From the NCBI RefSeq assembly GCF_000566685.1, contig NZ_AZQN01000003.1:682001-746000 (forward strand): a DNA stretch of 64,000 nt. The letters are read 5' to 3'. Of the stretch, positions 18,232 through 27,334 are shown piece after piece. The first letter of the stretch is position 1, and each line of letters opens with the position of its first letter. The stretch is from Dyadobacter tibetensis Y620-1 (lineage in GTDB: Bacteria; Bacteroidota; Bacteroidia; Cytophagales; Spirosomataceae). Under the pieces are notes generated by a model, which was not told the origin of the DNA, ran no database searches, and saw only the letters and a program-made list of their open reading frames with translations. The position numbers were made by a program, and so were the translations under genes.

Positions 18232-18852
18232 ATGGGTATATCTGAGAGAAAAGAAAGGGAAAGGGAGGAGATGCGGGCCCTGATACTGGAAGCCGCGCAA
18301 GCATTATTCTTAGAAAATGGTTACGAGAAGACCAGTATCAGGAGTATTGCCGATCGTATTGAATACAGTCCGGCTACTATTTATTTGTATTATAAAGACA
18401 AAAAAGAACTGATGCTGGCCATACAGGTCTATGCATTCAGTCAGATGAATGTAGCTTTCACGGAGTTGTCTGAAATTAGGGACCCTCTGGAACGACTGGA
18501 ACGGATGGGTGCGCTTTATATACAGTTTGCCCTCAATAATCCGGCACTTTACGATCTGATGTTTATCATGGAAGCTCCCATGGAGGCCTTGGAATGCCAG
18601 GAGGATAACTGGATCAATGGGATGCAATCCTTTGACTATCTGACTTTGATCATCAAAGAATGCCTGGAAATGGGATATTTTTCGGAAGGTACCGATGCAG
18701 AGGCCCTGGGTCTGACAATCTGGAGTTATATTCATGGATTGGTAAGCCTGCATTTGAAAGGACGTTTGGTGATCTTCAGCGATGATCGGAACGTGGATAG
18801 ACTTGCTGAATCGTACCGTGTATTTGTTGCTCTCTTAAATCATAAAAGCTGA
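18232..18852 (+). CDS. TetR/AcrR family transcriptional regulator
   Basis: 206 residues from ATG at 18232; a TTG-initiated extension from 18208 would overlap the -7 box. The helix-turn-helix occupies about 12-58 (TSIRSIADRIEYSPATIYLYYKDK). The C-terminal ligand domain is about 75-200 and contains LYDLMFIME. Seven bases separate it from the DUF4260 gene, so both are one transcript. The palindrome in its promoter and a near-identical site before the 19339 gene suggest a small regulon: itself, DUF4260 and a flavin-dependent oxidoreductase. Inducer unknown; quinones or other electrophiles would fit such a target. Confidence 0.9.
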   Translation: MGISERKEREREEMRALILEAAQALFLENGYEKTSIRSIADRIEYSPATIYLYYKDKKELMLAIQVYAFSQMNVAFTELSEIRDPLERLERMGALYIQFALNNPALYDLMFIMEAPMEALECQEDNWINGMQSFDYLTLIIKECLEMGYFSEGTDAEALGLTIWSYIHGLVSLHLKGRLVIFSDDRNVDRLAESYRVFVALLNHKS

Positions 18853-18859
18853 TTGCTCC

Positions 18860-19228
18860 ATGAAAAATTTACTGAAATTGGAAGAATTCGCCGTTTTTTT
18901 GCTAAGTCTTTATATTTTTTCCCGTTTGGAATTTCCCTGGTACTATTTTCCCGCCTTACTATTCCTCCCTGATTTGAGCATGTTGGGTTACCTGTCGGGT
19001 AGCAAGGTAGGTGCTCTTTTCTATAATCTCTTCCATCATAAAGGCATTGCGGTAATAGTAGGGCTGTGGGGCTTCGCTTATGGGGCGCCCCTATTGGCAC
19101 TGGCCGGAGTAATCCTTCTTGCTCATTCCAGTTTCGATCGGATCCTGGGTTATGGGCTTAAATATAGCACAAGCTTTCATGATACGCATCTGGGGAAAAT
19201 CGGACCAGGCGCTGGTTCGTCATCATAG
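18860..19228 (+). CDS. DUF4260 family membrane protein
   Basis: 122 residues with about four hydrophobic segments. Sequence features WYYFPALLFLPDLSMLGY, YNLFHHKG and SFDRILGYGLKY mark DUF4260, a small integral membrane family of unknown function often encoded beside TetR regulators. It lies seven bases after the tetR-like gene and is followed by a terminator, making a two-gene unit. Confidence 0.88.
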   Translation: MKNLLKLEEFAVFLLSLYIFSRLEFPWYYFPALLFLPDLSMLGYLSGSKVGALFYNLFHHKGIAVIVGLWGFAYGAPLLALAGVILLAHSSFDRILGYGLKYSTSFHDTHLGKIGPGAGSSS

Positions 19229-19268
19229 CCTGTTGGAAAGTTATTTTAAATAAAGTAAGTCATGGGCT

Positions 19269-19292
19269 ACCTGCGGAAGCAGGTTATTTTTT
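19269..19292 (+). terminator. Terminator after DUF4260
   Basis: Stem ACCTGC/GCAGGT with GGAA loop (19269-19284), followed by TATTTTTT. Confidence 0.75.
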
Positions 19293-19301
19293 AACCAATT
19301 G

Positions 19302-19314
19302 CTAAACAGTGTTA
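19302..19314. promoter_or_regulatory. Candidate TetR operator, site 2
   Basis: CTAAACAGTGTTA lies 25 bases before the flavin oxidoreductase start and shares 12 consecutive bases with the reverse complement of site 1. The right half is imperfect (TTA rather than TTTA). It implies a separate promoter here controlled by the same regulator. Confidence 0.45.
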
Positions 19315-19338
19315 ATTATTTAAACTACGTATATTTTT

Positions 19339-19917
19339 ATGAAAAGAATTCTCGTTATCAATGGCCATCCCGACGACCAAAGTTTTGGTAAGGCTTTGGC
19401 CGACGCATATTTCACAGGGGCGGAGCAGGCTGGGGCGGAGGTAAGGATGCTGCATCTTTCCAACCTAAGGTTCCAGCTAAATCTGTCTAAGGGTTATCGC
19501 CAGCGTACCGATTTAGAGTCCGACTTGCTTGGCGCTCAGGAGTCTATCCGGTGGGCAGAGCATCTGGTATGGATATATCCGGTATGGTGGGGGAGTGTGC
19601 CGGCTCTATTGAAGGGCTTTCTGGACCGGGTGATGCTACCCGGATTCGCTTTTCAATACCGAGAAAATTCTGTATGGTGGGATAAGTTACTTAAAGGCCG
19701 CACCGGCCATATCATATCCACCCTCGACCAACCTCAATGGTATTATTGGTTGATCAACGGACGTCCTACATATCATGCCATGAAAAAAATGACTCTAGAA
19801 TTTTGTGGGATTTCGCCTGTACATACCACCAGTATTGGCCCGGTTAAATCTGCTCAGGAAAGTAAAAGGGAGGCATGGCTGAAAAAAGTGGAAGCCTTAG
19901 GTAGAAGAATGCGGTAG
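19339..19917 (+). CDS. NAD(P)H-dependent oxidoreductase, flavodoxin fold
   Basis: 192-residue FMN/FAD quinone reductase of the NQO1/KefF/MdaB class. It opens with the flavin-binding ILVINGHPDDQSFGKALADA loop (shortened to its core) and carries WAEHLVWIYPVWWGSVPALLKGFLDRV-like family signatures, of which PVWWGSVPALLKGFLDR is diagnostic. Such enzymes reduce quinones by two electrons and protect against electrophiles. A TetR-type operator site precedes it, so induction by the same signal as tetR-DUF4260 is likely. Confidence 0.88.
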   Translation: MKRILVINGHPDDQSFGKALADAYFTGAEQAGAEVRMLHLSNLRFQLNLSKGYRQRTDLESDLLGAQESIRWAEHLVWIYPVWWGSVPALLKGFLDRVMLPGFAFQYRENSVWWDKLLKGRTGHIISTLDQPQWYYWLINGRPTYHAMKKMTLEFCGISPVHTTSIGPVKSAQESKREAWLKKVEALGRRMR

Positions 19918-20001
19918 GATCTTCGCATTTAAGGAATAACGGCGAACGTTTTGTTGGGGTTTGATTATCTTTACACGTTCTTTTGATCATACATTCTCCT
20001 C

Positions 20002-21354
20002 ATGAAAGTCTTAAAATTTTTCCTGTCGGCGATAGGAGTACTTATAATTATTATTCTTTTGGCTATAGCCACCATGGTTACAACCATGGATAAGACTCCA
20101 TATAAGAATATGCCCTACTATGCAGACTGGAAGGCTAGCATTGAAAGGGTGGAGCCCGATAGTACTCAAAAGCCTGGAGATTTGCGCATGGGATGGGCTA
20201 AGGTCAACATCACACCAGATGTACCTATGTCTATGGCCGGATATGGAAATCGGCGGGGCAAGCCATTTATTGCTGTGCACGATTCTGTATTCATCCGTAC
20301 TATGGTCATCGATAATGGCAGTACCCGGGTCGCCTTGGTAACGGGAGACTTATTGCTGATTCCTCCGACGGTTTCAGAAGCTGTGAAAGAAAAGTTAAAA
20401 GGGAAGACCCTGGGTTTTGAGCAGATATTTTTCGGTGCTACACATACACATAATAGTGTCGGCGGGTGGGGGACGGGGATTTCCGGCCTTTTCTTTTCCG
20501 GGAAGTTCGACCAAGCCATAGTCGATCGCTTGTCCGAAGCGATTATTCGTTCCATTGAGCTGGCGCAATCGGATCTATCGCCTTCGCAGATTCGATATTC
20601 GGAGGCCATTGATACAACGGATATCCGCAATCGACTGGTAGGTGAGAAAGGAGAGGTGGACCCTGAAATCCGCTCAGTCATAGTGACGCGAGCGGATGGT
20701 CGCCGGGCGATATTGAGTAGCTATGCGGCGCATTCTACCATACTGCAGTCCAAGAATATGGTGCTTTCTCGCGACTATCCCGGCGTATTAGTAGACTCAT
20801 TGGAAAACGGACATTATGATTTTGCCATGTATATGGCTGGAGCCGTAGGGAGCATGGGGCCGATAGAAATGGGCGCAAATGATGACGAAGAGATGAAAAA
20901 TCAGGCCTATGGAGTGCAAAGTGCGATACTGGCAGCCGACACGCTTACCGCATCCTACGATCTCGTGCCTATCAAATCGCTTACCCTGCCTTTACCTATG
21001 CGCGAACCTTCTCCACGTCTTACGATGGGATTAGTACTTCGTCCCTGGGCCTTTAAGAAAGCATTCGGAGATTTTCCTATATTTGTAAAGGCCCTCCGCA
21101 TTGGAAATATATTGATGGTAGGTATGCCCTGCGATTTTTCCGGAGAGTTGGTTGCAGGCTTGGACGCATATGCCAAAACTAAAGGTCTCAATCTAATCGT
21201 AACCAGTTTCAATGGAGGCTATATCGGCTATATCACCCATGATAAGTATTTCAACCTAGATTTGTACGAAACAAAAACCATGAGCTGGTATGGCCCCTAT
21301 AATGGGGCTTATTTACAAGAGGTAATTAAGGATATTATCGACAAGCTCTCTTAA
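20002..21354 (+). CDS. Neutral/alkaline ceramidase-like N-terminal domain protein
   Basis: 450 residues with one N-terminal membrane helix (about 5-25), so anchored in the inner membrane facing the periplasm. The ceramidase-like alkaline domain is marked by GWAKVNITPDVPMSMAGYGN (64-83) and the metal-binding histidines in THTHNSVGGWG (147-157). The immunoglobulin-like C-terminal domain of true ceramidases is absent; length matches the truncated Bacteroidota relatives. Hydrolysis of ceramides or related amides is possible, and this phylum makes sphingolipid-like lipids, but activity is not established. Confidence 0.82.
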   Translation: MKVLKFFLSAIGVLIIIILLAIATMVTTMDKTPYKNMPYYADWKASIERVEPDSTQKPGDLRMGWAKVNITPDVPMSMAGYGNRRGKPFIAVHDSVFIRTMVIDNGSTRVALVTGDLLLIPPTVSEAVKEKLKGKTLGFEQIFFGATHTHNSVGGWGTGISGLFFSGKFDQAIVDRLSEAIIRSIELAQSDLSPSQIRYSEAIDTTDIRNRLVGEKGEVDPEIRSVIVTRADGRRAILSSYAAHSTILQSKNMVLSRDYPGVLVDSLENGHYDFAMYMAGAVGSMGPIEMGANDDEEMKNQAYGVQSAILAADTLTASYDLVPIKSLTLPLPMREPSPRLTMGLVLRPWAFKKAFGDFPIFVKALRIGNILMVGMPCDFSGELVAGLDAYAKTKGLNLIVTSFNGGYIGYITHDKYFNLDLYETKTMSWYGPYNGAYLQEVIKDIIDKLS

Positions 21355-21421
21355 TGAGGATAGGCTCTGACAAGCTTTTATAAAATTTTACTTTTACACC
21401 TGAATAAATTACATAATTACG

Positions 21422-21976
21422 ATGCAGGCACGTTCCGTACGCTACTCTCAGGCCACGCTTACTGAGTTAATGATCCCTTCCTATGCCAATTTTGGGGGAA
21501 AAATTCATGGAGGAATCCTTTTATCATTAATAGATAAGGTTGCTTATTCCTGTGCCTCCCGCCATGCTGGTAATTACTGTGTTACAGTGTCGGTAGACAC
21601 GGTCGACTTTCTTCAGCCTGTAGAAGTAGGAGATTTGGTGTCCTTGCATGCTTCCGTAAATTATGTAGGAAGAAGCTCTATGATCATTGGTATAAGGGTG
21701 GTTGCGGAGGATGTGCGTAACGGGGTACAAAGGCATACCAACACCTCCTATGTTACGATGGTAGCCAAAGGAGAAGACGACATGCCCACCATGGTACCTC
21801 CATTACTGCTGGAGACGGAGGAGGATGGAAGGAGATATATGGAAGCCATTAAAAGAAAGGAACTAAAAGATCGTTATAGACAAGAATTTGCCCTGCAAAA
21901 GGGCCGGTTGAACCTGGTAGGTCATACTGAAGATTTGAAAAATGAGCGATGTGTATTAGCTTGGGAGCAACAATAG
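21422..21976 (+). CDS. Acyl-CoA thioesterase, hotdog fold
   Basis: 184 residues. A single hotdog domain of the YciA/BFIT acyl-CoA hydrolase class occupies about 1-125: NFGGKIHGGILLSLIDKVAY contains the helix, and VSVDTVDFLQPVEVGDLV the sheet with the family Asp. The C-terminal ~55 residues are charged and coil-like. It hydrolyses acyl-CoA to free acid and CoA; chain-length preference cannot be read. It stands between the ceramidase-like gene and DUF2141 with short gaps and no terminator. Confidence 0.88.
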   Translation: MQARSVRYSQATLTELMIPSYANFGGKIHGGILLSLIDKVAYSCASRHAGNYCVTVSVDTVDFLQPVEVGDLVSLHASVNYVGRSSMIIGIRVVAEDVRNGVQRHTNTSYVTMVAKGEDDMPTMVPPLLLETEEDGRRYMEAIKRKELKDRYRQEFALQKGRLNLVGHTEDLKNERCVLAWEQQ

Positions 21977-22006
21977 CCTCATCCAGTACCTGCTGAACTA
22001 TAATTC

Positions 22007-22435
22007 ATGTGCATGAATTTTCTTTTTACTTTAATGAGCATTTGCTTACTCTGGCAGCCTTATTCTGCACAGGATTCCACCCTTAAGGTAGAGATTTCTT
22101 CTATTCGCAAGGCCCAGGGCAAACTTTGGATTGCCATCTATCGACCTGGAGAGAAGTTTGGAGGTGATAATCCCGACATGCATAAAATTGTTCCTGTTAA
22201 TAGTATGAAAAATAAAATATTGGAATTTAATCTACCGGAAGGTACTTATGCCATAGCCATTTTTCATGATGTGAATAATAATGAAGAGCTCGACAAAAAT
22301 TTAGTAGGAATTCCAAAGGAACCCTATGGTTTTAGTAATAATTTCAAGCCCCGTTTTTCGGCACCCCAATTTAAGGACTGTTCCTTTGAACTTCCAGCCC
22401 AGGGTAAGCAAATAAGTATAGAACTTAATAACTAA
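22007..22435 (+). CDS. DUF2141 secreted protein
   Basis: 142 residues with a signal peptide (core FLFTLMSICLLW, cleavage about residue 20 after YSAQ). The rest is a DUF2141 domain: KVEISSIRKAQGKLWIAIY, then PEGTYAIAIFHDVNNNEELD, where the Asp-Asn-rich loop may bind calcium, and GIPKEPYGFSNN. Function of the family is unknown. ATG at 22013 is an alternative start giving a more usual n-region. Confidence 0.88.
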   Translation: MCMNFLFTLMSICLLWQPYSAQDSTLKVEISSIRKAQGKLWIAIYRPGEKFGGDNPDMHKIVPVNSMKNKILEFNLPEGTYAIAIFHDVNNNEELDKNLVGIPKEPYGFSNNFKPRFSAPQFKDCSFELPAQGKQISIELNN

Positions 22436-22500
22436 AGGAGACATAAAAGCAGGTAATTCGAGGACTGTGTACGAGATCACCGACGAATCCTGATTTTACT

Positions 22501-22508
22501 TACCTTTG
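22501..22508 (+). promoter_or_regulatory. -7 box abutting ABC exporter start
   Basis: TACCTTTG fits TAnnTTTG and ends only four bases before the ATG at 22513, implying a leaderless or nearly leaderless mRNA. No convincing -33 TTG is placed 19-21 bases upstream. Confidence 0.5.
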
Positions 22509-22512
22509 CGCC

Positions 22513-24348
22513 ATGAAAACATATTGGCGTTTGCTTTCGTATGCACGACCCTTACGGAATTTTATTGCTCCCTTTTTTATAAGTTCATTATTGGCATCCT
22601 CTTTGGGTATCGTATATTTTACCCTTTTGATTCCCTTATTGGATATACTTTTTAACCAGGTAGCGGCCGATCAGGCCACCGTCATTTTGCAGCACCCGGA
22701 GTTTAGTTGGTCCTTAGATCTACCGAAAAGGTTGTTTGATTATCACTTTCAACGCTATCTGCAGGAAAATGGGAGGATAGGGGCTTTGCAATTCGTATGC
22801 ATTCTGATCGTGGGTGCGGTATTTTTTTCTAATATCTTCCGTTATCTCTCGGCTCGTTTTCTGGAAAATTTTAAGGTCAATATGGTGTCAAAGCTAAGAC
22901 AGGCTGTCTTCGACAATGCAGTGGATTTGCATCTGGGTTTCTTTTCCAGCCAAAGGAAAGGTAATCTGATCTCCAGGGTAGTTACCGATGTACAGGAAGT
23001 GGAGAATTCCATAGCCAATACCTTCTCGGCTGCCTTTAAAGAGGTATTTACGCTTATCATTTATTTAATTGCCCTATTTAGTATATCGGTTCAACTGACA
23101 CTGTTTGCCTTCATTATCATTCCTATTACCGGCACTTTTATAGCCGTGATGGTGAAGCAGATGCGAAAAGATGCGCGCGACGGACAAAACCGACTGAGTG
23201 GACTAATAAGCCTGATGGATGAAGCTTTTGGAGGAATGCGGGTGGTTAAAGGATTTAATGCGGAGGGTTTTATTAAAAATAAGTTTAGCATTGAGAACCT
23301 GGCTTACAAAAGATCCATTCGGTCTATGGCCTATAAAAGGGAGATGTCCTCCCCGTTTTCGGAGTTTATGGGGGTAACCGTGGTGGCCATTATTTTGTTG
23401 TATGGAGGCACGCTGGTATTAACCGATCAGTCGGACTTCGCCGCCTCAGAATTTATTACCTACATTGCTATTTTTTCTCAGGTAATGCGGCCAGCCAAGG
23501 AGATTTCAAACGCCTTTAGCAATACGCAGAGAGGGTTGGCATCCGGCGAGCGGGTTCTGGAGCTTGTAGATACCAAAAATGTCATTTCAGAGAGGCCAGG
23601 TGCTTTGGAAATAAAGAGCTTTGAGCATGCCATCGAGTTCGATCGGGTTACATTTGAGTATGAGTCGGGGACACCCGTACTCAATAGATTGTCTTTTGAG
23701 ATTCCTAAAGGCAAAACCATAGCCCTGGTGGGCTCTTCGGGTGGTGGCAAGTCGACTATCGCCGACATGGTCCCGCGATTCTACGACCCTACGGCTGGTA
23801 ACATCCGGATCGATGGCCATGACCTGCGTGACATCAGCAAGGGATCCCTTCGGCAACAGATGGGGCTGGTTACCCAAGAATCTATTCTGTTCAACGACAG
23901 TATATATAATAACATCTTATTCGGAGCAACAGCTACTGAGCAGGAGGTGGTGGAGGCGGCCAAAATAGCCAATGCCCATGCCTTTATAATGGAGCAGCCG
24001 GACGGTTATCAAACCATTATCGGAGATAGGGGAGGGAAATTATCGGGAGGGCAGCGCCAAAGGATCAGCATTGCCCGGGCCATTCTACGGAATCCTCCTA
24101 TATTGATTCTGGACGAAGCCACTTCGGCGCTGGACACCGAATCGGAGCGGCTCGTGCAGGATGCACTCACCCAATTGATGAAGCACCGTACAGTGCTCGT
24201 GATTGCGCACCGACTGAGTACTATTCAGCATGCCGATGAGATTCTGGTAGTCAATCAGGGGCAAATTGTAGAGCGTGGCTCACATGCCGATCTATTGGAA
24301 AATGAAACCGGTTTTTACAAACGACTTACTTTAATGCAGGGAATATAA
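22513..24348 (+). CDS. MsbA-like ABC transporter (fused permease-ATPase)
   Basis: 611-residue half-transporter that should work as a homodimer in the inner membrane. Six transmembrane helices span about 1-335. The nucleotide-binding domain has Walker A GSSGGGKST (407-415), Q-loop near TQES (454-457), signature LSGGQ (510-514), Walker B LILDEA (531-536) and the switch His at 566. Size and build match MsbA/lipid or multidrug exporters. Lipid-A flipping is plausible if this is the sole MsbA, but copy number elsewhere is unknown, so no symbol is given. Confidence 0.92.
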   Translation: MKTYWRLLSYARPLRNFIAPFFISSLLASSLGIVYFTLLIPLLDILFNQVAADQATVILQHPEFSWSLDLPKRLFDYHFQRYLQENGRIGALQFVCILIVGAVFFSNIFRYLSARFLENFKVNMVSKLRQAVFDNAVDLHLGFFSSQRKGNLISRVVTDVQEVENSIANTFSAAFKEVFTLIIYLIALFSISVQLTLFAFIIIPITGTFIAVMVKQMRKDARDGQNRLSGLISLMDEAFGGMRVVKGFNAEGFIKNKFSIENLAYKRSIRSMAYKREMSSPFSEFMGVTVVAIILLYGGTLVLTDQSDFAASEFITYIAIFSQVMRPAKEISNAFSNTQRGLASGERVLELVDTKNVISERPGALEIKSFEHAIEFDRVTFEYESGTPVLNRLSFEIPKGKTIALVGSSGGGKSTIADMVPRFYDPTAGNIRIDGHDLRDISKGSLRQQMGLVTQESILFNDSIYNNILFGATATEQEVVEAAKIANAHAFIMEQPDGYQTIIGDRGGKLSGGQRQRISIARAILRNPPILILDEATSALDTESERLVQDALTQLMKHRTVLVIAHRLSTIQHADEILVVNQGQIVERGSHADLLENETGFYKRLTLMQGI

Positions 24349-24385
24349 GCCTGAGGCTGCGAATGCGGCATTTACAGCCCCAGGC
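24349..24385. terminator. Bidirectional terminator
   Basis: An 11-bp stem with one mismatch (24349-24359 with 24375-24385) begins right after the ABC gene stop and faces the convergent herA-like gene. Confidence 0.6.
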
Positions 24386-24391
24386 TCTCTG

Positions 24392-25960
24392 TTAAAAACC
24401 AAAGAGTCCCCCGGTTTTTTTACGACTACGGGTGGAGGTTGTTTTGCCAAATAGCATACCAAAGATTCCCCTTACTACCTCTCTTCCTATTTGTTTTGCC
24501 AAAGGTGAGGAAAGCGCTTCGGAAATTGCACTAGGTTCTTCTTTGACTTTCTTAGCCGTTTTTGCTTCTATCTTTTCTGCTTCTTGCTGGGCCTCCAGCA
24601 TGGCTACTTTTTCCATTCTTTTGGCAAGAATTTCGTAGGCACTTTCCGGGTCAATCGGGTCTTTGTATTTCTGATAAAGCTCAGAGCTATTCATCAGCTT
24701 TTCATAGTCGGCCTGAGACATGGGGCCCATAATGGAGGCGGGTGGCACCAAATGGGTGGCAGCCACTTCTGTAGGAATTCCCTTTTCGTTCAGCACCGTT
24801 ACGAGTGCCTGTCCTATGCCCAGGGTGGTCAGTACCTGGTCGATGGTGTAATAGTCGGAACGAGGGTATGTTTTCACTGTCTGGCGCAGGGCGTCCGCAT
24901 CCTGAGGTGTAAAAGACCGAAGCACGTGCTGTACCCGGTTTCCTAATTGGGAGAGCACCGAAGCGGGGATGTCTTGGGACATTTGGGTACAGAAGAAAAT
25001 ACCAACTCCTTTAGAACGTATCAGACGGACCACCTGCTCTATTTGTTCCTGAAAGGCCTTCGGTGCATCCTTGAAAAGCAGATGAGCCTCGTCAAGGAAG
25101 AACACCAATTTGGGTTTGTCCAGGTCTCCTGCTTCCGGAAGCTTGCTGTAAAGCTCGGCCAGCAGGCTTAACATAAAAGTGGAGAACAATGCGGGCTTGT
25201 CCTGCACGTCTGAGACATTGAGCAGACTAATCACTCCCTGTCTATCCACTTTATTGATCAGATCGTCTATATCGAAAGAGGTCTCTCCAAATATGGAGCT
25301 AACACCCTGCTGTTCCAGGGCTACAATTTTCCGGAGGATGGTGCCCGCCGTGGAAGAGGAGATAGATCCGTAGTCGGCCTTGATTTCTTTGGCACCTTCC
25401 CCGTCAGAGAGGTAACTTAATACCTTTTTAAGATCGTTGAGGTCGACCATAGGGAGGTCGTTATCGTCGGCATATTTGAAGAGGATAGACAGGACACCGG
25501 ACTGAGTATCGTTAAGGTCGAATATCTTTGAGAGTAATATCGGGCCAAATTCTAGAATAGTAGCCCTCATTTGCGAACCGAGTTTTCCGCTTAAGGAGTA
25601 GAGTTCTACCGGGAAGCCTCTCGGTGTAAACTCAATGCCTAATGCCTTAGCACGCTCTTCCAGGGCTGGGTTGGTTTTGCCTGCCTGAGCAATTCCTGAA
25701 AGATCGCCTTTAATATCCGACATAAAAACAGGTACACCTGCCGCGGAGAGCTGCTCGGCAAATACCTGCAGGGTCCGGGTTTTTCCCGATCCTGTGGCGC
25801 CAGCTATCAGGCCATGGCGGTTCATCATTTTTAGCGGTAAGTTTACCCTGGCATCAGCAATGATTTCTCCCTCCAGGATTCCCGAACCTAAATGGATAGT
25901 AGGTTTGGTGGTTTGATAGGACTTCTGGATGGATGCGATGAATTCTTCTCGTTTAGACAC
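24392..25960 (-). CDS. HerA-like ATPase (DUF853 family)
   Basis: 522 residues starting at GTG 25960. Walker A GATGSGKT is at 54-61 after a short HAS-like barrel; Walker B is FFLDEAHLLF near 296-305, and an arginine-containing segment follows. This is the HerA/FtsK-related DUF853 clade, hexameric ATPases presumed to move along DNA. True HerA works with the nuclease NurA, which is not next to it. The C-terminus has a charged coiled region (KMEKVAMLEAQQEAEKIEAK) and ends in basic residues. Role in DNA repair or conjugation-like transfer is inference; no phage or plasmid genes adjoin. Confidence 0.85.
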   Translation of the reverse strand: MSKREEFIASIQKSYQTTKPTIHLGSGILEGEIIADARVNLPLKMMNRHGLIAGATGSGKTRTLQVFAEQLSAAGVPVFMSDIKGDLSGIAQAGKTNPALEERAKALGIEFTPRGFPVELYSLSGKLGSQMRATILEFGPILLSKIFDLNDTQSGVLSILFKYADDNDLPMVDLNDLKKVLSYLSDGEGAKEIKADYGSISSSTAGTILRKIVALEQQGVSSIFGETSFDIDDLINKVDRQGVISLLNVSDVQDKPALFSTFMLSLLAELYSKLPEAGDLDKPKLVFFLDEAHLLFKDAPKAFQEQIEQVVRLIRSKGVGIFFCTQMSQDIPASVLSQLGNRVQHVLRSFTPQDADALRQTVKTYPRSDYYTIDQVLTTLGIGQALVTVLNEKGIPTEVAATHLVPPASIMGPMSQADYEKLMNSSELYQKYKDPIDPESAYEILAKRMEKVAMLEAQQEAEKIEAKTAKKVKEEPSAISEALSSPLAKQIGREVVRGIFGMLFGKTTSTRSRKKTGGLFGF

Positions 25961-26269
25961 GTCTATATGTAGTTTAAGAGTAGTAGACCAAATAGTGTAT
26001 GAAAATTATGGGTGCTTTCTGTTTCAATTTTACGAAAAAGAATTGTAAGATTCCGAAACTTTTGTGAACATAGCAGACCCTGAACCGGTAGAGATGATGA
26101 CTTATTCATATATTCTTCGTACTAAAAGCTCTTGTAATTGTTATTTTAAATGGGTGGCCTGGGATAATATATCGGCCATTTCTTGCAATTACAAAATAAT
26201 GTTATGTATTTTGGTTGTAAGGCAGTGTTAAAATTTTGTTCTTAATCGTATTTAATAGCGCTACAATAT
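25961..26269. other. 309-base divergent intergenic region
   Basis: Lies between the divergent herA-like and alpha-E genes and should hold both promoters. It is AT-rich. No consensus TAnnTTTG box, RNA gene or repeat stands out. Notably, no ATP-grasp gene fits here although alpha-E genes usually follow one. Confidence 0.6.
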
Positions 26270-27274
26270 ATGCTAAGTCGTGTTGCCAATTCTATTTATT
26301 GGATGAATCGTTATATGGAACGTGTAGAGAATTATACACGTTTCGTTGGGGTCAATTTTAACCTTGCCCTCGACCTACCTCCCGATATAGATGAGCAGTG
26401 GGAGCCCTTGTTAATCGCTACAGCCGATCATTATTTATTTTATAAATATTATGAAAAGCCTACCAAGGAAGATGTAATCTATTTTATGACCTTTGATAAA
26501 AGGAATCCCAATTCCATTATCAGCTGTCTGTATCTAGCCCGGGAAAATGCCAGAACCATTCGGGAAGTGATTTCTAAGGAGATGTGGGAAAGTATTAACA
26601 CCTTCTATCTTACAATGAGGGGGACTTCGCCCGATCATTTCCGGAACATGGATCATATGCAGTCCTATTTCGTAGATATTCGCAAGAATTGTCATCTTTT
26701 TCATGGGGTGGTAGATTCTTCCATCACCAGAAATGAAGCCTGGCATTTTGGTCGGCTTGGGCGTCATATCGAACGGGCCGATAAGTGCTCCCGCTTTTTG
26801 GATGTTAAATATTTTACCCTTGACCAGGATTCGAGTACCTCTGGATCTACCCTGGATCTGATGTTGTGGATGGCCGTGCTGAAATCTGTGAGTGCCTATA
26901 ATATGTACCGTCAGACTCACAGTGCCCTGACACCCATGAATATCGTAGCATTTCTGATTCTGGATAAGCAATTTCCCCGATCAATTGCCTATTCGGTGCG
27001 GCAGGCAGAATTGTCGCTATATGCTATAGCCGGCTCGAGTCCGGAAAGGGGGCATTCTAATATGGCAGAAAGGGAAATTAGTAAACTTCGCAGTCAGCTG
27101 GAATTTACCGAAGCCGAAGACATTTTTAAGCAAGGGCTCCACAAATTCCTGGATATTTTTCAGATCTCCAATAATGAGATAGATTCGGCAATTTTCGATT
27201 TATATTTCGGCCTGGAAACGGAGGAGGCACATCAGAAAATGGATGATAAGGTGATGGTGCAATGGATGAAATAG
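26270..27274 (+). CDS. Alpha-E domain protein
   Basis: 334-residue all-helical alpha-E (DUF403) protein. The opening MLSRVANSIYWMNRYMERVE is diagnostic, as are ENARTIREVISKEMWE and GRHIERADKCSRFLDVKYF. In many bacteria this gene sits between a circularly permuted ATP-grasp protein and a transglutaminase-like peptidase, suggesting a peptide-ligating system. Here the transglutaminase follows 60 bases downstream but no ATP-grasp gene precedes it. Biochemical role is unknown. Confidence 0.93.
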   Translation: MLSRVANSIYWMNRYMERVENYTRFVGVNFNLALDLPPDIDEQWEPLLIATADHYLFYKYYEKPTKEDVIYFMTFDKRNPNSIISCLYLARENARTIREVISKEMWESINTFYLTMRGTSPDHFRNMDHMQSYFVDIRKNCHLFHGVVDSSITRNEAWHFGRLGRHIERADKCSRFLDVKYFTLDQDSSTSGSTLDLMLWMAVLKSVSAYNMYRQTHSALTPMNIVAFLILDKQFPRSIAYSVRQAELSLYAIAGSSPERGHSNMAEREISKLRSQLEFTEAEDIFKQGLHKFLDIFQISNNEIDSAIFDLYFGLETEEAHQKMDDKVMVQWMK

Positions 27275-27334
27275 TGCAGATGGATCAATAATTGCTTAGT
27301 ATGCTTCTTTGTCATCCTCAGGTTTTTACATCCT

